DNA of 64,000 nucleotides from the NCBI GenBank assembly GCA_009760855.2, contig WPIO01000314.1:1-64000 (forward strand), given 5' to 3'. The stretch is from Cristatella mucedo. Lineage: Eukaryota; Bryozoa; Phylactolaemata; Cristatellidae. Below the pieces are notes generated by a model. The model made no database searches, was not told where the DNA came from, and worked only from the letters and a program-made list of their open reading frames with translations. Positions 51,672-60,590 of the stretch are shown here, piece after piece; the stretch's first letter is position 1, and each line of letters starts with the position of its first letter. A program made the translations under genes and the position numbers.

Positions 51672-51969
51672 ATGGATTTCTCAAGAATTTTAATTTGCGA
51701 ACAATCTAGAGAAATGGCAATCGGAAATACTTCTTCAAAAACTCAAAGGGCAAGATCAACGACTAGTTAAACATGCACTAGATAAACTCATTCCAGAAAT
51801 CGATAGTTCTTATATTAGTATTCTTATAGATAGATGTGATACCTGTGATAAACTAATGGAAAGTCGTAGTATGATAAATGAGATGCTTGAAGAGTCAAAT
51901 AAAAATTATAAAACACAAAAACAAAACCAGGAGTACCAAATTAATTATTTTATATTAAATAAATTTTAA
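51672..51969 (+). pseudogene. Small helical protein, unknown, one frameshift
   Basis: The ATG at 51,672 directly follows a TATATAGAAA motif. The first frame is soon left, by about 51,740, for a frame encoding an amphipathic helical stretch (KLKGQDQRLVKHALDKLIPE) and a CDTC pair. It runs to TAA 51,967, just before the next motif. The start MDFSRIL resembles that of the following gene, MDIGRIL, and both are about 75-95 residues, so the two may be tandem paralogues. Function not recognised. Confidence 0.45.
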
Positions 51970-51973
51970 ACAC

Positions 51974-51983
51974 TATATAGAAA
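51974..51983 (+). promoter_or_regulatory. TATATAGAAA start-proximal motif
   Basis: Ends two bases before the ATG at 51,986. Identical to the motif at 51,662. Confidence 0.55.
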
Positions 51984-51985
51984 AA

Positions 51986-52219
51986 ATGGATATTGGGAGA
52001 ATTCTCAGTTGTAAAAAAGCATCGAAAATTGCACAAGTTATTGGTTCTGAAAAGTTTAGAGTGTATAACATGGAACAAAAAAGCAATCTGTATACTTATA
52101 TTGCTAAATTGCATGATTCAATTATTGCAGATCTAATTACTATTCATGATTTATCTGATGAAATATAGGAAAAATAAAACAAGAGAAGTTTTATTGGTTC
52201 AGAACTTTGTGATAAATGA
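51986..52219 (+). CDS. Small protein, unknown, readable only with TAA/TAG as sense
   Basis: The frame from ATG 51,986 is open for 60 codons, meets TAG and then TAA two codons later, and continues for 13 codons to TGA 52,217. That TGA overlaps the ATG of the next gene (ATGA at 52,216-52,219), an arrangement expected of two real compact genes. Reading TAG and TAA as amino acids gives 77 residues without a frameshift. The standard code would end it at 52,168. The product is mostly helical and I do not recognise it. It sits among small genes on the same strand between the polymerase and the convergent fibre-like genes. Confidence 0.6.
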
Positions 52220-52674
52220 AGAGGTTTGTAATTACCTTTACTATTGTTTTTAATCTGTGTGCATGTTTTTTCTATTATTATATAAGAAAATTTGCTCAAA
52301 TTACTGATCCCATGCTTGCAACATGTGCATTATCACTTGAATCATATATTGACTATCTTGTTAAATCAAGAATGACGTCTTATGACGAACAGCGACTGAA
52401 TTTAGATATTTCAGTAATGACTGATACATCTGTTAAGAAATTCTAAATTGATGAATGTGACATTGAGGCTCAAATGATTATCTCTGCACGTCAAACAGAA
52501 GCAGTAGCAAGCCTAGAATCAACAGTTAGAGCTAAAGTTAATGCTCTACTAGATATTCCACAACAAATTGCAGATTATACGAATTGGGTTGCGGTTCAAT
52601 ACCCGACACTTTCAACACTTGCATCTGGAGTATCTGGAATTAAACCTGATATCTCAGGAATTGTTAAAAAATGA
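52216..52674 (+). CDS. Membrane-anchored protein, unknown
   Basis: A 152-residue frame if one TAA (52,444 region) is read through, ending at TGA 52,672. Residues 4-23 (VITFTIVFNLCACFFYYY) form one strongly hydrophobic segment after MKR, a signal anchor or N-terminal membrane helix. The rest is soluble and helical, with an Ala/Val/Ser-rich middle and an LSTLASGVSGI stretch. Its start overlaps the previous stop by four bases. A second frame continues from about 52,670 to a TAA pair near 52,777 with a KKAAATAAQEQPQPDP tail, so a frameshift near 52,670 may have cut off a Pro/Gln-rich C-terminus. The family is not recognised; a virion or membrane protein is possible. Confidence 0.55.
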
Positions 52675-52822
52675 ATGTTATGCAGTTCTACCGAGTATTA
52701 GTGATAAAATTAGTGCCAAAAAAGCCGCAGCAACAGCAGCACAAGAACAACCGCAGCCTGATCCAAGCACTGTTTAATAAATTTTAATAAAAAATAAAAA
52801 AATATAATATAATTCATTAACA

Positions 52823-52860
52823 TAGCGCACCAAAAGAACTTAATCTCTATTCAGGCGCTT
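52823..52860 (+). repeat. Hairpin repeat, second copy
   Basis: AGCGC (52,824 region) and GCGCT (to 52,859) flank GAACTTAATCTCT. It is homologous to the insertion at 46,081-46,118, including the AT-rich leader. It adjoins the tRNA-like segment at 52,872-52,937, so the two may be parts of one SINE. Confidence 0.55.
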
Positions 52861-52861
52861 C

Positions 52862-52950
52862 ACATATGCCTAGATGCTCGAGCCCATGACGTCAGTCTGA
52901 CCTTGGTCGGGGCGAGCACCTTAACCGCTAGACCAAACCAGTTTGCCGAA
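52862..52950 (-). repeat. tRNA-like SINE head
   Basis: On the - strand a box-A-like TGGTCTAGCGGTTAAGG (52,919-52,937) is followed about 35 bases later by a degenerate box B, GGGCTCGAGCATC (52,873-52,885). The segment between them, CCGACCAAGGTC...GACGTC, resembles the SINE at 32.2 kb (CGACCTTGGTC...GATGTC). It lies in the only sizeable gap between genes in this part of the Polinton-like element, as expected for an insertion tolerated between genes. Confidence 0.55.
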
Positions 52951-52955
52951 AATAA

Positions 52956-52965
52956 TATATAGAAA
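52956..52965 (+). promoter_or_regulatory. TATATAGAAA start-proximal motif
   Basis: Seven bases upstream of the ATG at 52,973. Same ten bases as at 51,662, 51,974 and 57,960. Confidence 0.5.
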
Positions 52966-52972
52966 ATAGTAT

Positions 52973-53436
52973 ATGTTCAGACAAGGAGTAAAAGACTGTC
53001 TTAAAGAAATACAAGGCCAACAGTATTCAAACTTTATAATCTGTTCTTATCCAATGGTTAGAATTGAAGACATCAGATCAACATTGTTACATGCTGTAAA
53101 ACTAGTATTAGAATATAAAGCACTAAGAATCAATCACTCCAAACCAGAAATAACAAATATATTCAATATAGTTAGAAATGGTCAATCTTTGAACAGTTCC
53201 TTAAAGAATTAAAAATAGAAAGAAGAAAAATAGGTTTGAAGTCTGAAGCTTACTCTAAAAATTTAGAACTAACTAAACAAATAACGAACGAAATAGATAC
53301 AGGAAAGAGTTGTGACATACCACAAGAATTGATTAGAGACTATGGATTGCAATATTTAAACATATTCATCATAATCAGGTGGATAATATGTAAAAGGAGT
53401 ATTAGAATCAGCACGAATATATTCAAAAGATTCTGA
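52973..53436 (+). CDS. Unknown helical protein, one frameshift
   Basis: From ATG 52,973 about 73 codons are open (MFRQGVKDCLKEIQGQ...). A one-base shift near 53,195 then leads into a second open frame, through SEAYSKNLELTKQ, to a TGA at 53,434. The product would be about 150 residues, charged and helical. The 3' end overlaps the convergent - strand gene from 53,356, so the real end may be earlier, near 53,360. No family recognised. Its position after a TATATAGAAA motif supports a separately transcribed gene. Confidence 0.5.
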
Positions 53437-54631
53437 TTGATTCAACTTTGCTTTTCTGTAAGGATTATCAAAATCAAACTGATATGTAAAAGGATTTAAT
53501 GGATTACAATACACAAGTGTTCTAATTTCTTCACTTCCAAATAAATTTACTGATGATTCTAAATATTTTACACTACTCACCAATAATATCTTAATATAAT
53601 CTAAATCAGTTAGAGTTATAGTACTTCAAAAGTTTAAAACATTATAAATAACATTAAATGAAAATGATTCCGTTAATGGATGTCTAATTATATCAAAGGT
53701 AATCGTAGATTCAATTAACACTAATATATTATCATAGTCAACACCATAATATTTCAAGTTAAGTATGGATGAAGAATCAAACTTGGAGACTAAATTTTGT
53801 ATTTATATTTTCAAATTATAATATCGGCTTCACCTATTCTATCTACATCTACAATAATTCTTGATTTTACAGTTTTGTAATTAATTCTAGTGCTATATTA
53901 ATCTTTTAACAAAATCAAATTATTATAATTAGTTTTAATAAATACTGCAAATCTTGTTGCGCTATTAATAGTTTTAATTTTTTTATTATCAATTCTTTCA
54001 ATATCTTTTTTTTAATTTCCATTCTTGCATATGTTGGTTTTTTATGTCTATATCTGATAATTTAGATAAAATTGGTTTACCATTAGTAGAAGAAAATGAT
54101 TGTGATGGTGTTTGAATGTTATTTACACTGTTTACAATTAAATTACCAACATATTTAATTAAACCATCATTGGAAATATATGGTGGTTTTCCACATCTTA
54201 TTTAAAAATGATAAAGGAATCTATTAGGAATTAAATCATTTGGTTGATAGTAGGCAAAATTTGGTTGATTTTTAATCATTAATAATCTATTAACACCTAA
54301 GTTTCCATTTATGTTTCTAATTTTCCTACATAAATCTAATTTTGTATTAAGATATTTTCTTTGCAACAGCTCCTCCATTAACTGGCTCAGATATTGTTAC
54401 ATATTTTTTTGAGTTTGCCGATAAATTATCAGTTATATGTTGATCTGAGACTTTTATTGCATAATTATTATCAGCAAATGTTTTAGTAACGGTTTCTAAT
54501 GAGTCAATAGTTTCTCTAAGATTTATTATTCTGTTTGAATAAAAGTTGAATGTTCCTCTCATTTCTAGTTCTGTTCTAGATAACATTTCAATATATTGCT
54601 ATATAAACATATCAAAGTATTTTTCCTGCAT
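53356..54631 (-). pseudogene. Fibre-like or other structural protein, frame-disrupted
   Basis: Read from ATG 54,631, the frame passes TAG and continues with a coiled N-terminal part (SNRIINLRETIDSLET), an NGNLGVNRLLM segment, then an Ile/Asn-rich beta-type region, ending PPDYDEYV at TAA 53,356. Three or four frameshifts are needed (near 54,350, 54,001 and 53,815). TAA is read through near 54,205 and 53,923, and a TGA at 53,626-53,628. The combined product is about 420 residues. The NGN/NL pattern recalls the two upstream genes on this strand, so all three may be virion surface or fibre components. I do not recognise a specific family. Confidence 0.5.
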
Positions 54632-55504
54632 TAAGTAGATCTCTTGAACACATAATTGGCATATCATGTATTAGTCTTTTTTTCATTAATAATACAACTT
54701 CCGAATAATTGAAGAGAATAGTCAGGTTTTATTTTCTTTTAGAGAAGGTTAATTAAGCATTTTTCCCCTTGTATTTCATTTATTGCTGAAATCACAAATT
54801 ATCCGCTACAAATTACTTTTTCAGATAAATTACTAGGAAGAGTAATTATTCCTTCATATACCATTTCATATATCGCTGTTGAAATAGATAGATAAATACC
54901 AAATTGCAATTTTTTTTGCAATATTTCCAGCAGATACTTTATTAAGATAAGCAAGGCTAACACCATCATTTGAATTAACAGGATTATTTGCGATTCTAAT
55001 GAAATAATTTTGAATAACTAAGTTTCCATTAGGTATTCCACCAGTTAGTCAAAGAAAATTATTTTTCATCTAAATATTTTTTATTAGGAACACTGTATTC
55101 ATAATCAAGAACTCAAACAGGAGCACCAGTAGCAACTATACTTCCATATACATTTAAATGACCATTAGTTACTCCTCCTGTAAGGGGTAAATTCGTATCA
55201 GCATAATCTGTTAATATATAATCTGTGTTGCAGCATCACTAGGATTAATAGGATTAGTAAGATGTACTATTCAATAATTACTCCTATCAACATCTTCATC
55301 AGAAGTAGTTGATCTAGAAATCTTTATAACAAAATTAGTGTCTATATACTCTCTGCTCACAGCATCACCAGCATCAACAGGAAATCAACCTAAGTTTTTT
55401 ACATGGTTACCGTTCATACTTGGATTACCGCTAATTATATCACCAGTCTTTCTAATATAGTTATTTGCACTAACACCTCTTTCTTTTCTTCTATGTCCTA
55501 ACAT
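54612..55504 (-). pseudogene. Fibre-like repetitive protein, frame-disrupted
   Basis: Starts at ATG 55,504, a few bases after the upstream gene's stop. It contains repeated LTGGxxNGNLxV-type segments (LTGGVTNGHLNVYG near 55,175; LTGGIPNGNLVI near 55,040) and SMNGNHVKNLG followed by DAVSREYID (near 55,400-55,350). Such NGNxxxNL...DAxxxxYV repeats are typical of tail and capsid fibre proteins in phages and Polinton-like elements. TGA is read through four times in good context (55,385, 55,271, 55,113 and 55,049). Frameshifts lie near 55,210, 55,075 and 54,680. It probably ends at a TGA near 54,612, overlapping the next gene's start. Likely role: attachment or spike on the virion surface (inference). 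Confidence 0.55.
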
Positions 55505-55506
55505 TT

Positions 55507-56251
55507 CTATTCATTACTAGCAAGAAAATCTATAAAAGTAATTCCACTTGCAACTGTTAACTTATCAACGGCATAAGTACATGTTTTATCAATATTAATT
55601 ATTAAAACTAGTGTGCCACTAACACCATAAGTATTATCACTAGTTAATTCTACATAAGAATTAGTTTTATCAGTTGCATACGTATTATTAGAAACCATAC
55701 CAAAATTAAATAATACTCCTGGAAAGAACGCATTAAGATTAGTTGCATATGCGACAACTTTCCCTGTTTTTACGATAACAGGCATATCACCAGGCGTAAG
55801 TTGAGGTTGAAATTTATTTCCTGTACTTCAATTAGCAGTAATATTTAAACCTAGCATATCATGATAAAATATACTTGGATAAGTATTAGAAGTCACAGCT
55901 AAATATCTAAATGATATTTTTTAGTAATCCATAATTTTTTACTTTATAAGGTCTTAAATCACTGAAAACAGTTCCATCAGCAAAATTACCAGATATACCA
56001 TAAACATTCCTACAATTCAATTGTGATTTCATTACTGCATCTTTTGTAGGTAATACATCACTTAGACTTTATACTGTTGCTAATTTTTCTGAAGCATTAC
56101 AAACAACACTATTGCCAGCACTTGAACTAAGAACGTAATCTAGTCTTATAGCATCGTCATTATTAACAGGAAAGCCTAAATTTATTACTCTATTCTTATT
56201 CGCATTAAGATCACTATAAATATTTCCATTAACTTTTCTTACTTTTTCCAC
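55507..56251 (-). pseudogene. Fibre-like structural protein, one or two frameshifts
   Basis: The N-terminal part has NANKNRVINLGFPVNNDDA (about 56,205-56,150), the same NL-PV-DA pattern as the next gene downstream and as many fibre proteins. After one frameshift near 55,915 the C-terminal half is a Gly/Thr/Asn-rich beta domain (LTPGDMPVIVKTGKVVAYA; GVSGTLVLIINIDK) ending at TAG 55,507. Read through are a TAA at 56,069-56,071 and a TGA at 55,828-55,830. The first codon of the open frame is GTG (56,251). An ATG about 13 bases upstream is out of frame, so a one-base error at the start is likely. It is transcribed away from the gene starting near 56,275, giving a short divergent AT-rich intergenic region. 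Confidence 0.55.
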
Positions 56252-56274
56252 TGCTTATCATATATAACGAGAAA

Positions 56275-57390
56275 AGAAAAGAAACTAGGGGAGATCTAAA
56301 AAGAAGGTTTTAGTACAAGTAAAAAAGTAGTATCAGGTGTTACTACAGCAAATAAAGTTGGATGAAAAGCAGTTACAAAAATAGTTCCAAAGATTGATAT
56401 TAAATTATCACTACAACCATCTGATAAGATTTCAAGGATAGTTCCAAAAGCTTTACAATTATTAAAAGTTATTGGTGCAGCTAATAAAGTCTTAGGAGGC
56501 TTTCTTTCTGGGGTAACAAGCGTTGTTGATCTTGGACTATTTATTAAAGAAATTGTAGATGATATTAGTTCAGGAAAATACGGTCTGTTGTTTTGTAAAA
56601 CAATGGCAAAGAAAAAAATGGACTACAAAAAATGTTGCGTCTTTAGAATTGGGCTATTATATAAATGAAATATTACTTGAAGCAGAAAAATCAGACAGTA
56701 TTCGTATTTAGACCCAAGCAAATTTTTTTTGAGTGAAATGTTTGGGGAAGAAGTGTCATGGTTTGCTACTCAAATAGATATAAAATCTTGGACTAAAAAC
56801 TTTTTAGAAACGAGAAGTGCTGAATTTATCTCAGCAATTCCGGCAATTGTTGCTTCATAAGCATCTATAATTGGGGCTGTTGGATTAGGAGTCAGTATTG
56901 CAGTTACAGTTGATACTCTAATAAAAAAGATAGTGGATACTACAATGCATACAGCTCATGCTCCACCTATGAACACGCATGAACAGCGAATGAATGCTTT
57001 ATCACTTCAGAGTGAGAGATTAAAGAATGCAATCATAGATTTCAGAAACATGATAGAATTATTAGATAAAGGTGTTGATATTGATTTGAGTGGAAAGGTA
57101 CAGAATTCAGAAGTAAAACATTGATTGGACTATTTGAATCAAGGAAAGGAATTAGTGGAAGATTCAGGAGTTAATTATTCACCAGAACTAAAGAGAGACA
57201 TAAAAAATTAGAAGCTTCTACTGTTGGTGGATCTAAAACCTGTGACTATAAAGCCGAGTCGGCGATACTTCTTGCAAATCAGTTTTCTAGAGAAGCAACA
57301 CAAGAACAAATATATAATGAAATGATTAACTTGAGAGATCAATTGAAAAAGAGATGTCGCAACTAGAAGTCAGTGAAACGAACTATTTGA
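56275..57390 (+). pseudogene. Membrane-associated virion-type protein, unknown, frameshifts
   Basis: Frames join into about 365 codons. An N-terminal part rich in Lys/Val follows first. A Gly/Ala-rich hydrophobic stretch (VLGGFLSGVTSVVDLGLF, about 56,490-56,545) comes next, then a central region with SWFATQIDIKSW, a second hydrophobic helix around 56,840-56,915 (IIGAVGLGVSIAVTV) and a charged coiled C-terminus. Read-through codons are TAA 56,858, TGA 56,363 and TGA 57,122; past the last, 30 more codons of consistent coiled sequence follow. Frameshifts lie near 56,610, 56,718 and 57,207, the first two at homopolymers. No ATG is seen at the start. Two hydrophobic segments suggest a membrane or capsid-internal protein. 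Family not recognised. Confidence 0.5.
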
Positions 57391-57912
57391 TCATTTTCAT
57401 TTAGACAATAAGTAAAATTCAATCTTGCAAATTATAAGCGAAGTTTTATCGCCATATCTCTTGCACTCGCAGCATCAACATCAGAATAAAAAATATCCGA
57501 TGATTTTTCTCTCCATTTGTATTTCTGCTCTCCATTCGTTTACTCTTGTATGCCAAGAAACTCCTATAAAATTAGAAGTTTTATCACAACGTTCCCTTTC
57601 ATTTCTTTGGTTTTGAGAATGTGTAGCAAGTCTTAAATTACTAATTCTATGATCTAATTTATTTTCGTTGACGTGATCAATTTGAAAAATTAGCATTTCC
57701 TTGTAATTAATAGGCCATGCAATTATATGACCATGATATATTGTTCCATCTATTCCTATATGTCTATATCCAGTAGTTACATTTACTGTTACTGCTCCTA
57801 ATCCAGGGGATACTCCTTGACTTCTAACCTTATTAGTAAATTTACCGGTTATTGCGTTATAATGTAGCAATTCAAGAACTTTATCACTTAAAACACTAAC
57901 ATCATCATGCAA
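57363..57912 (-). CDS. HNH endonuclease with AP2-type DNA-binding C-terminus, one frameshift
   Basis: From ATG 57,912 the frame covers an N-terminal TGKFTNKV segment, the HNH core with IDHVNENKLDHR and NLRLATHSQNQ (about 57,690-57,620), and an AP2-like module beginning FIGVSWHTRVNEWRAEI (about 57,570-57,520). A one-base slip in a T6 run near 57,490 leads into the rest of that module (GYFYSDVDAASARDMA) and an ARLNF ending; a TAA lies inside, and TAG 57,363 ends it. About 183 residues, normal for phage- and virus-borne HNH/AP2 homing endonucleases. It lies opposite and convergent to the neighbouring virion-type gene; their last three codons overlap. Probably a selfish passenger gene that cuts DNA and is not part of the core gene set. 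Confidence 0.75.
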
Positions 57913-57959
57913 TGATATTTCTATACAATGTTTTTTATCCCTTTAAAATAATTTTAATT

Positions 57960-57969
57960 TATATAGAAA
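57960..57969 (+). promoter_or_regulatory. TATATAGAAA start-proximal motif
   Basis: The last A is the first base of the ATG at 57,969. The divergent HNH gene has a related TATAGAAA about 14 bases before its own ATG on the other strand. Confidence 0.55.
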
Positions 57970-58665
57970 TGACGTACAATGAAGGAAAACTTGCATTATC
58001 TGATCATCAACTAAAACTAATTTGGTATTCAACTGAACCAATTTCTATTCGTTTGAAACATGACGACCTTTCTGGTAAAGTTCCTTTACTTGTTACAAAG
58101 ACAACTAAAAAAAATAGACAAGTGTAAAGCAAAAGGTATTGATTTACAATTGAATATATCATTGAAACAACTAAAAGGAAATAGAAAAGTGGGCTCCGGC
58201 ATTGTCGATTTGATCAATAAACTATTTGGTGGTAGAGAATTTAATTATAAATTACCAACAGCAATACAATCTGAATATATAGATGGTGGTTCACTCACTA
58301 ACACAGGAAAATACAGTTTTGTCGGGCCAGGTACACAATTCACACAAAGAATGGATGAAGGTTATGCTGGAATAATTGATCTTGATGCTCGGGCTCACAT
58401 CTATGACCATACTTATACGGAGTCTGCAACGACACCAGAACCCAGTAGAATTGAACTAGGAAATGTATCTGATCTTGTTCTTGCTGAATCTTCAGCACTT
58501 ATTGCGCTGGATCCAAGGCAGCCGTCATATATCTCACTTAACTATTCATTCGCAAGGGATTTCTTAAAAGACAAACTAAGTAATCCTGCAAGTCTAAAGA
58601 AGATTACAAGTTATGACAAAGGCATAGTGGATAGGATGTTAGATATTACAGGAAAAAAGATATAA
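57969..58665 (+). CDS. Parvovirus-type phospholipase A2-like virion protein, one frameshift
   Basis: ATG 57,969 follows a TATATAGAAA motif. After about 45 codons an eight-A run near 58,107 causes a one-base slip, and the second frame continues without any stop to TAA 58,663, about 230 residues in all. It contains a calcium-loop-type GPGT (58,324-58,335) and, 22 codons on, an YDHTY (58,402-58,416) where this PLA2 family has HDxxY. The catalytic His position thus reads Tyr, so activity is doubtful. Related PLA2-like genes occur in Polintons, adintoviruses and parvovirus VP1, where the enzyme helps particles leave endosomes. This gene has no in-frame stop codon, and its TAA looks like a true terminator. 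Confidence 0.65.
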
Positions 58666-58734
58666 AAAAAATTAAAAACTAATCTAATTTTTGTTGCGTT
58701 TAATCGTTATATTTATTTTTGTTTTATATATCTA

Positions 58735-59270
58735 TTATTCATGAGGATTAAATTTATCTTGTCCTTGTTTTCTATCAACATTAAAAACTTTGAAATAGTA
58801 ACTTCAATCTAATATTAAGTGTTTCTCCTGAATTATAAGTATCTTTAGTTACATATCCACCATCAAGAATTCAAGTAACAGCAAAGTCATTACCAAGTTT
58901 TTGAATTACTTCAGCAACACTACTGAATTTCATTGGTTTGTTCTTTTGATCAAAGAATATACTTGGGTATAAACCAATAGTTGAACGTTGTGACATATCA
59001 TAGCCGCTGTATTCAAGTTTCATGCTTGCTCTATTAGCAATATCATTTAGAACAGGTCTAATATCCTCTGTGATGTAGATCCATGCATTCAAGTATGGTT
59101 TAGAATTTTTACTAATTTTCTAATCAATATGACCACGAGCTGGTCTTACTTTGGGAATTACAACAGAAGAACTTTCAAGTACAACACATTTTTTATTTCC
59201 TATTTCTATACAGGGAAAGAAAATGTTTAAATTAAATGAATAATTCGATTGTCAATCCAAAATCTTATTC
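58735..59270 (-). pseudogene. Unknown protein, frame-disrupted
   Basis: The clearest part (59,092-58,871) reads NAWIYITEDIRPVLNDIANR and then SIFFDQKNKPMKF. Upstream it extends through a TAG near 59,122 to about 59,225 (IEIGNKKCVVLESSS). Downstream a TGA at 58,871-58,873 is followed by a consistent ILDGGYVTKDTY segment, a slip near 58,808 and a C-terminus FNVDRKQGQDKFNPHE before TAA 58,735. About 170 residues with mixed alpha/beta character; no motif I recognise. The start is unclear because no ATG occurs upstream in frame. It lies directly downstream of the protease on the same strand, so co-transcription is likely. Confidence 0.45.
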
Positions 59271-59655
59271 TTATATTAGTTTAAGAAAGATTAAGCACCT
59301 TTTCCCGCAATCTGTTTGATTGTATTATTGTAGCTTAAATGTCTGAAAGCTCGGTATAACACCGAAATACTTTATTACTTCTGGCATAGGTGGTGCACCG
59401 AATGAATCAAAGTAAAAACATTTAGATCCTTCTTTTTTAAGTGCTACCCAATGATATTTTTCTTTATCTGATTCTCCTGTATTGCAAATAAGATTTTCAT
59501 TATCTAATGATTTTGCAAGTTCATATCTTGCAAAGACACCTCTAAAGTTTTGTATATAAAATTCCTATATATATCTATTCATTTCTACATCTGGTAATGG
59601 TGTTGATTTTACTTTTTTGTAGTTTGTCAATGGTCTATTTTAGTTCTGCAACTTT
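59271..59655 (-). CDS. Adenain-type cysteine protease (Polinton PRO)
   Basis: This is the capsid-maturation protease of Maverick/Polinton and adenovirus-type elements. On the - strand the frame gives NFRGVFARYEL (about 59,555-59,520), HWVAL with the catalytic His (59,453-59,439), YFDSFGAPP with the acidic residue (about 59,415-59,390) and QTDCGKRCL with the nucleophile Cys (about 59,320-59,295). The order His, Asp, Cys and the spacing fit the family; total about 125 residues, slightly short. TAG at 59,565 and TAA near 59,327 are read through without a shift, the latter just before the conserved active-site Cys. There is no in-frame ATG before the PLTNYKK segment (about 59,625), so the start is uncertain. 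The stop is TAA 59,271. Confidence 0.8.
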
Positions 59656-59658
59656 AAC

Positions 59659-59925
59659 TTACAAAATAGTCCCTAATCTTCTACCGTGAGACAAAACACC
59701 TTCACCTGATGCGCCAGTACCTTATCTTCTACCATGCGAAAGAACACCTTCACCAACTGACCTTAATTTAACAAACTTTGACTTCTTACCATCACAAATA
59801 GTACAAATACCTTTTAACCTTCCTCTCATTCATTTTGTGCTATCTACTTCAACATACTGTTCATGGATTAAATTAGTTTGTTTTTTACACTTCAAACAAA
59901 AATTTTCCTTAACTATTATAATATA
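59659..59925 (-). CDS. Zinc-ribbon protein with duplicated tail
   Basis: From about 59,925 the frame reads FCLKCKKQT, then GICTICDGKKSKFVK, giving CxxC-(~27)-CxxC, a small zinc ribbon of the kind often found as a short gene beside Polinton and adenovirus-like proteases. A TGA at 59,830-59,832 lies between the two Cys pairs in unbroken frame. The tail carries EGVLSHGRR twice, 18 codons apart, from a short tandem DNA duplication (about 59,745-59,670). One TAA lies between the copies, and a TAA at 59,659 ends it. About 88 residues; no ATG is visible. Role unknown; zinc and Arg-rich sequence suggest nucleic-acid binding. Confidence 0.55.
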
Positions 59926-59934
59926 AAAAAATAT

Positions 59935-60590
59935 CGCTGCAAGTTAGAGCTTTTAATTTTGGACAAGATGTAGATACTGGACATAAATAACTATTACCTA
60001 AAGTACTTATTAGAGCATTAGTAATTGGACCAAGTGGAACAGGTAAATCACAGTTTGTAATGAATTGGATATATTATGGTATGCTAAATTATGTACAATC
60101 CTTGCTTCAAGTTTACATCAAAAGTAAAACTGTGGTCTTATGTCAATGAGTAAACAAAATCCTGCTTATGTTTAAGTTAATGGTATTGATAATATGCCTG
60201 AAGTTGATTCTTATAGGAATTGTAAGAATGTTGTTGTTTTAGATGATCTAATGACTGAAGATCAATCAAAGATATTAGATTTTTTTACTAGAGGTAGAAA
60301 AAAATTACTCAATATATTCTATCTTTCTCAAGGATTGACTAATATTCCTAGAAGAGAAATCAGATACAATATAAATATGATTATAATCCGTAATAAAATA
60401 CGGATGATATAGAATACATTCGTGATTCATATTTGGTGAAATAGATAAGAAACAGTTTAAAGATTTGGTAAACTCTTGTACTAGAAATAGATATAGTCAT
60501 TGTGTCATTGATCAACTAAAACAGAATCAGAAGGAAGATTGTTGTCTGTTGATAATACAGGTAAACAATTAATTATTTTTTATTGTATAT
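59935..60590 (+). pseudogene. FtsK/HerA (A32-like) genome-packaging ATPase, frame-disrupted
   Basis: The gene would pump element DNA into capsids. Walker A GPSGTGKS is intact (60,027-60,050). After a slip near 60,085 the second frame holds LASSLHQK, then a Walker B-like NVVVLDDLM (about 60,225-60,252), the signature FTRGR and the sensor-type FYLSQG (about 60,320), and IRYNIN. A further slip near 60,400 leads to a C-terminal DKKQFKDLV...HCVID segment ending near 60,590. This order matches Polinton packaging ATPases closely, at about 215 residues. TAA codons near 59,987, 60,136 and 60,173 are read through. It is divergent from the zinc-ribbon/protease pair; the start is AT-rich with no in-frame ATG. 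Confidence 0.85.

Noticed and set aside
58871-59092. Assignment of the - strand gene at 58.7-59.3 kb as a capsid protein
   Set aside because: Position among virion genes suggests it, but no capsid motif is visible, so it is left as unknown.
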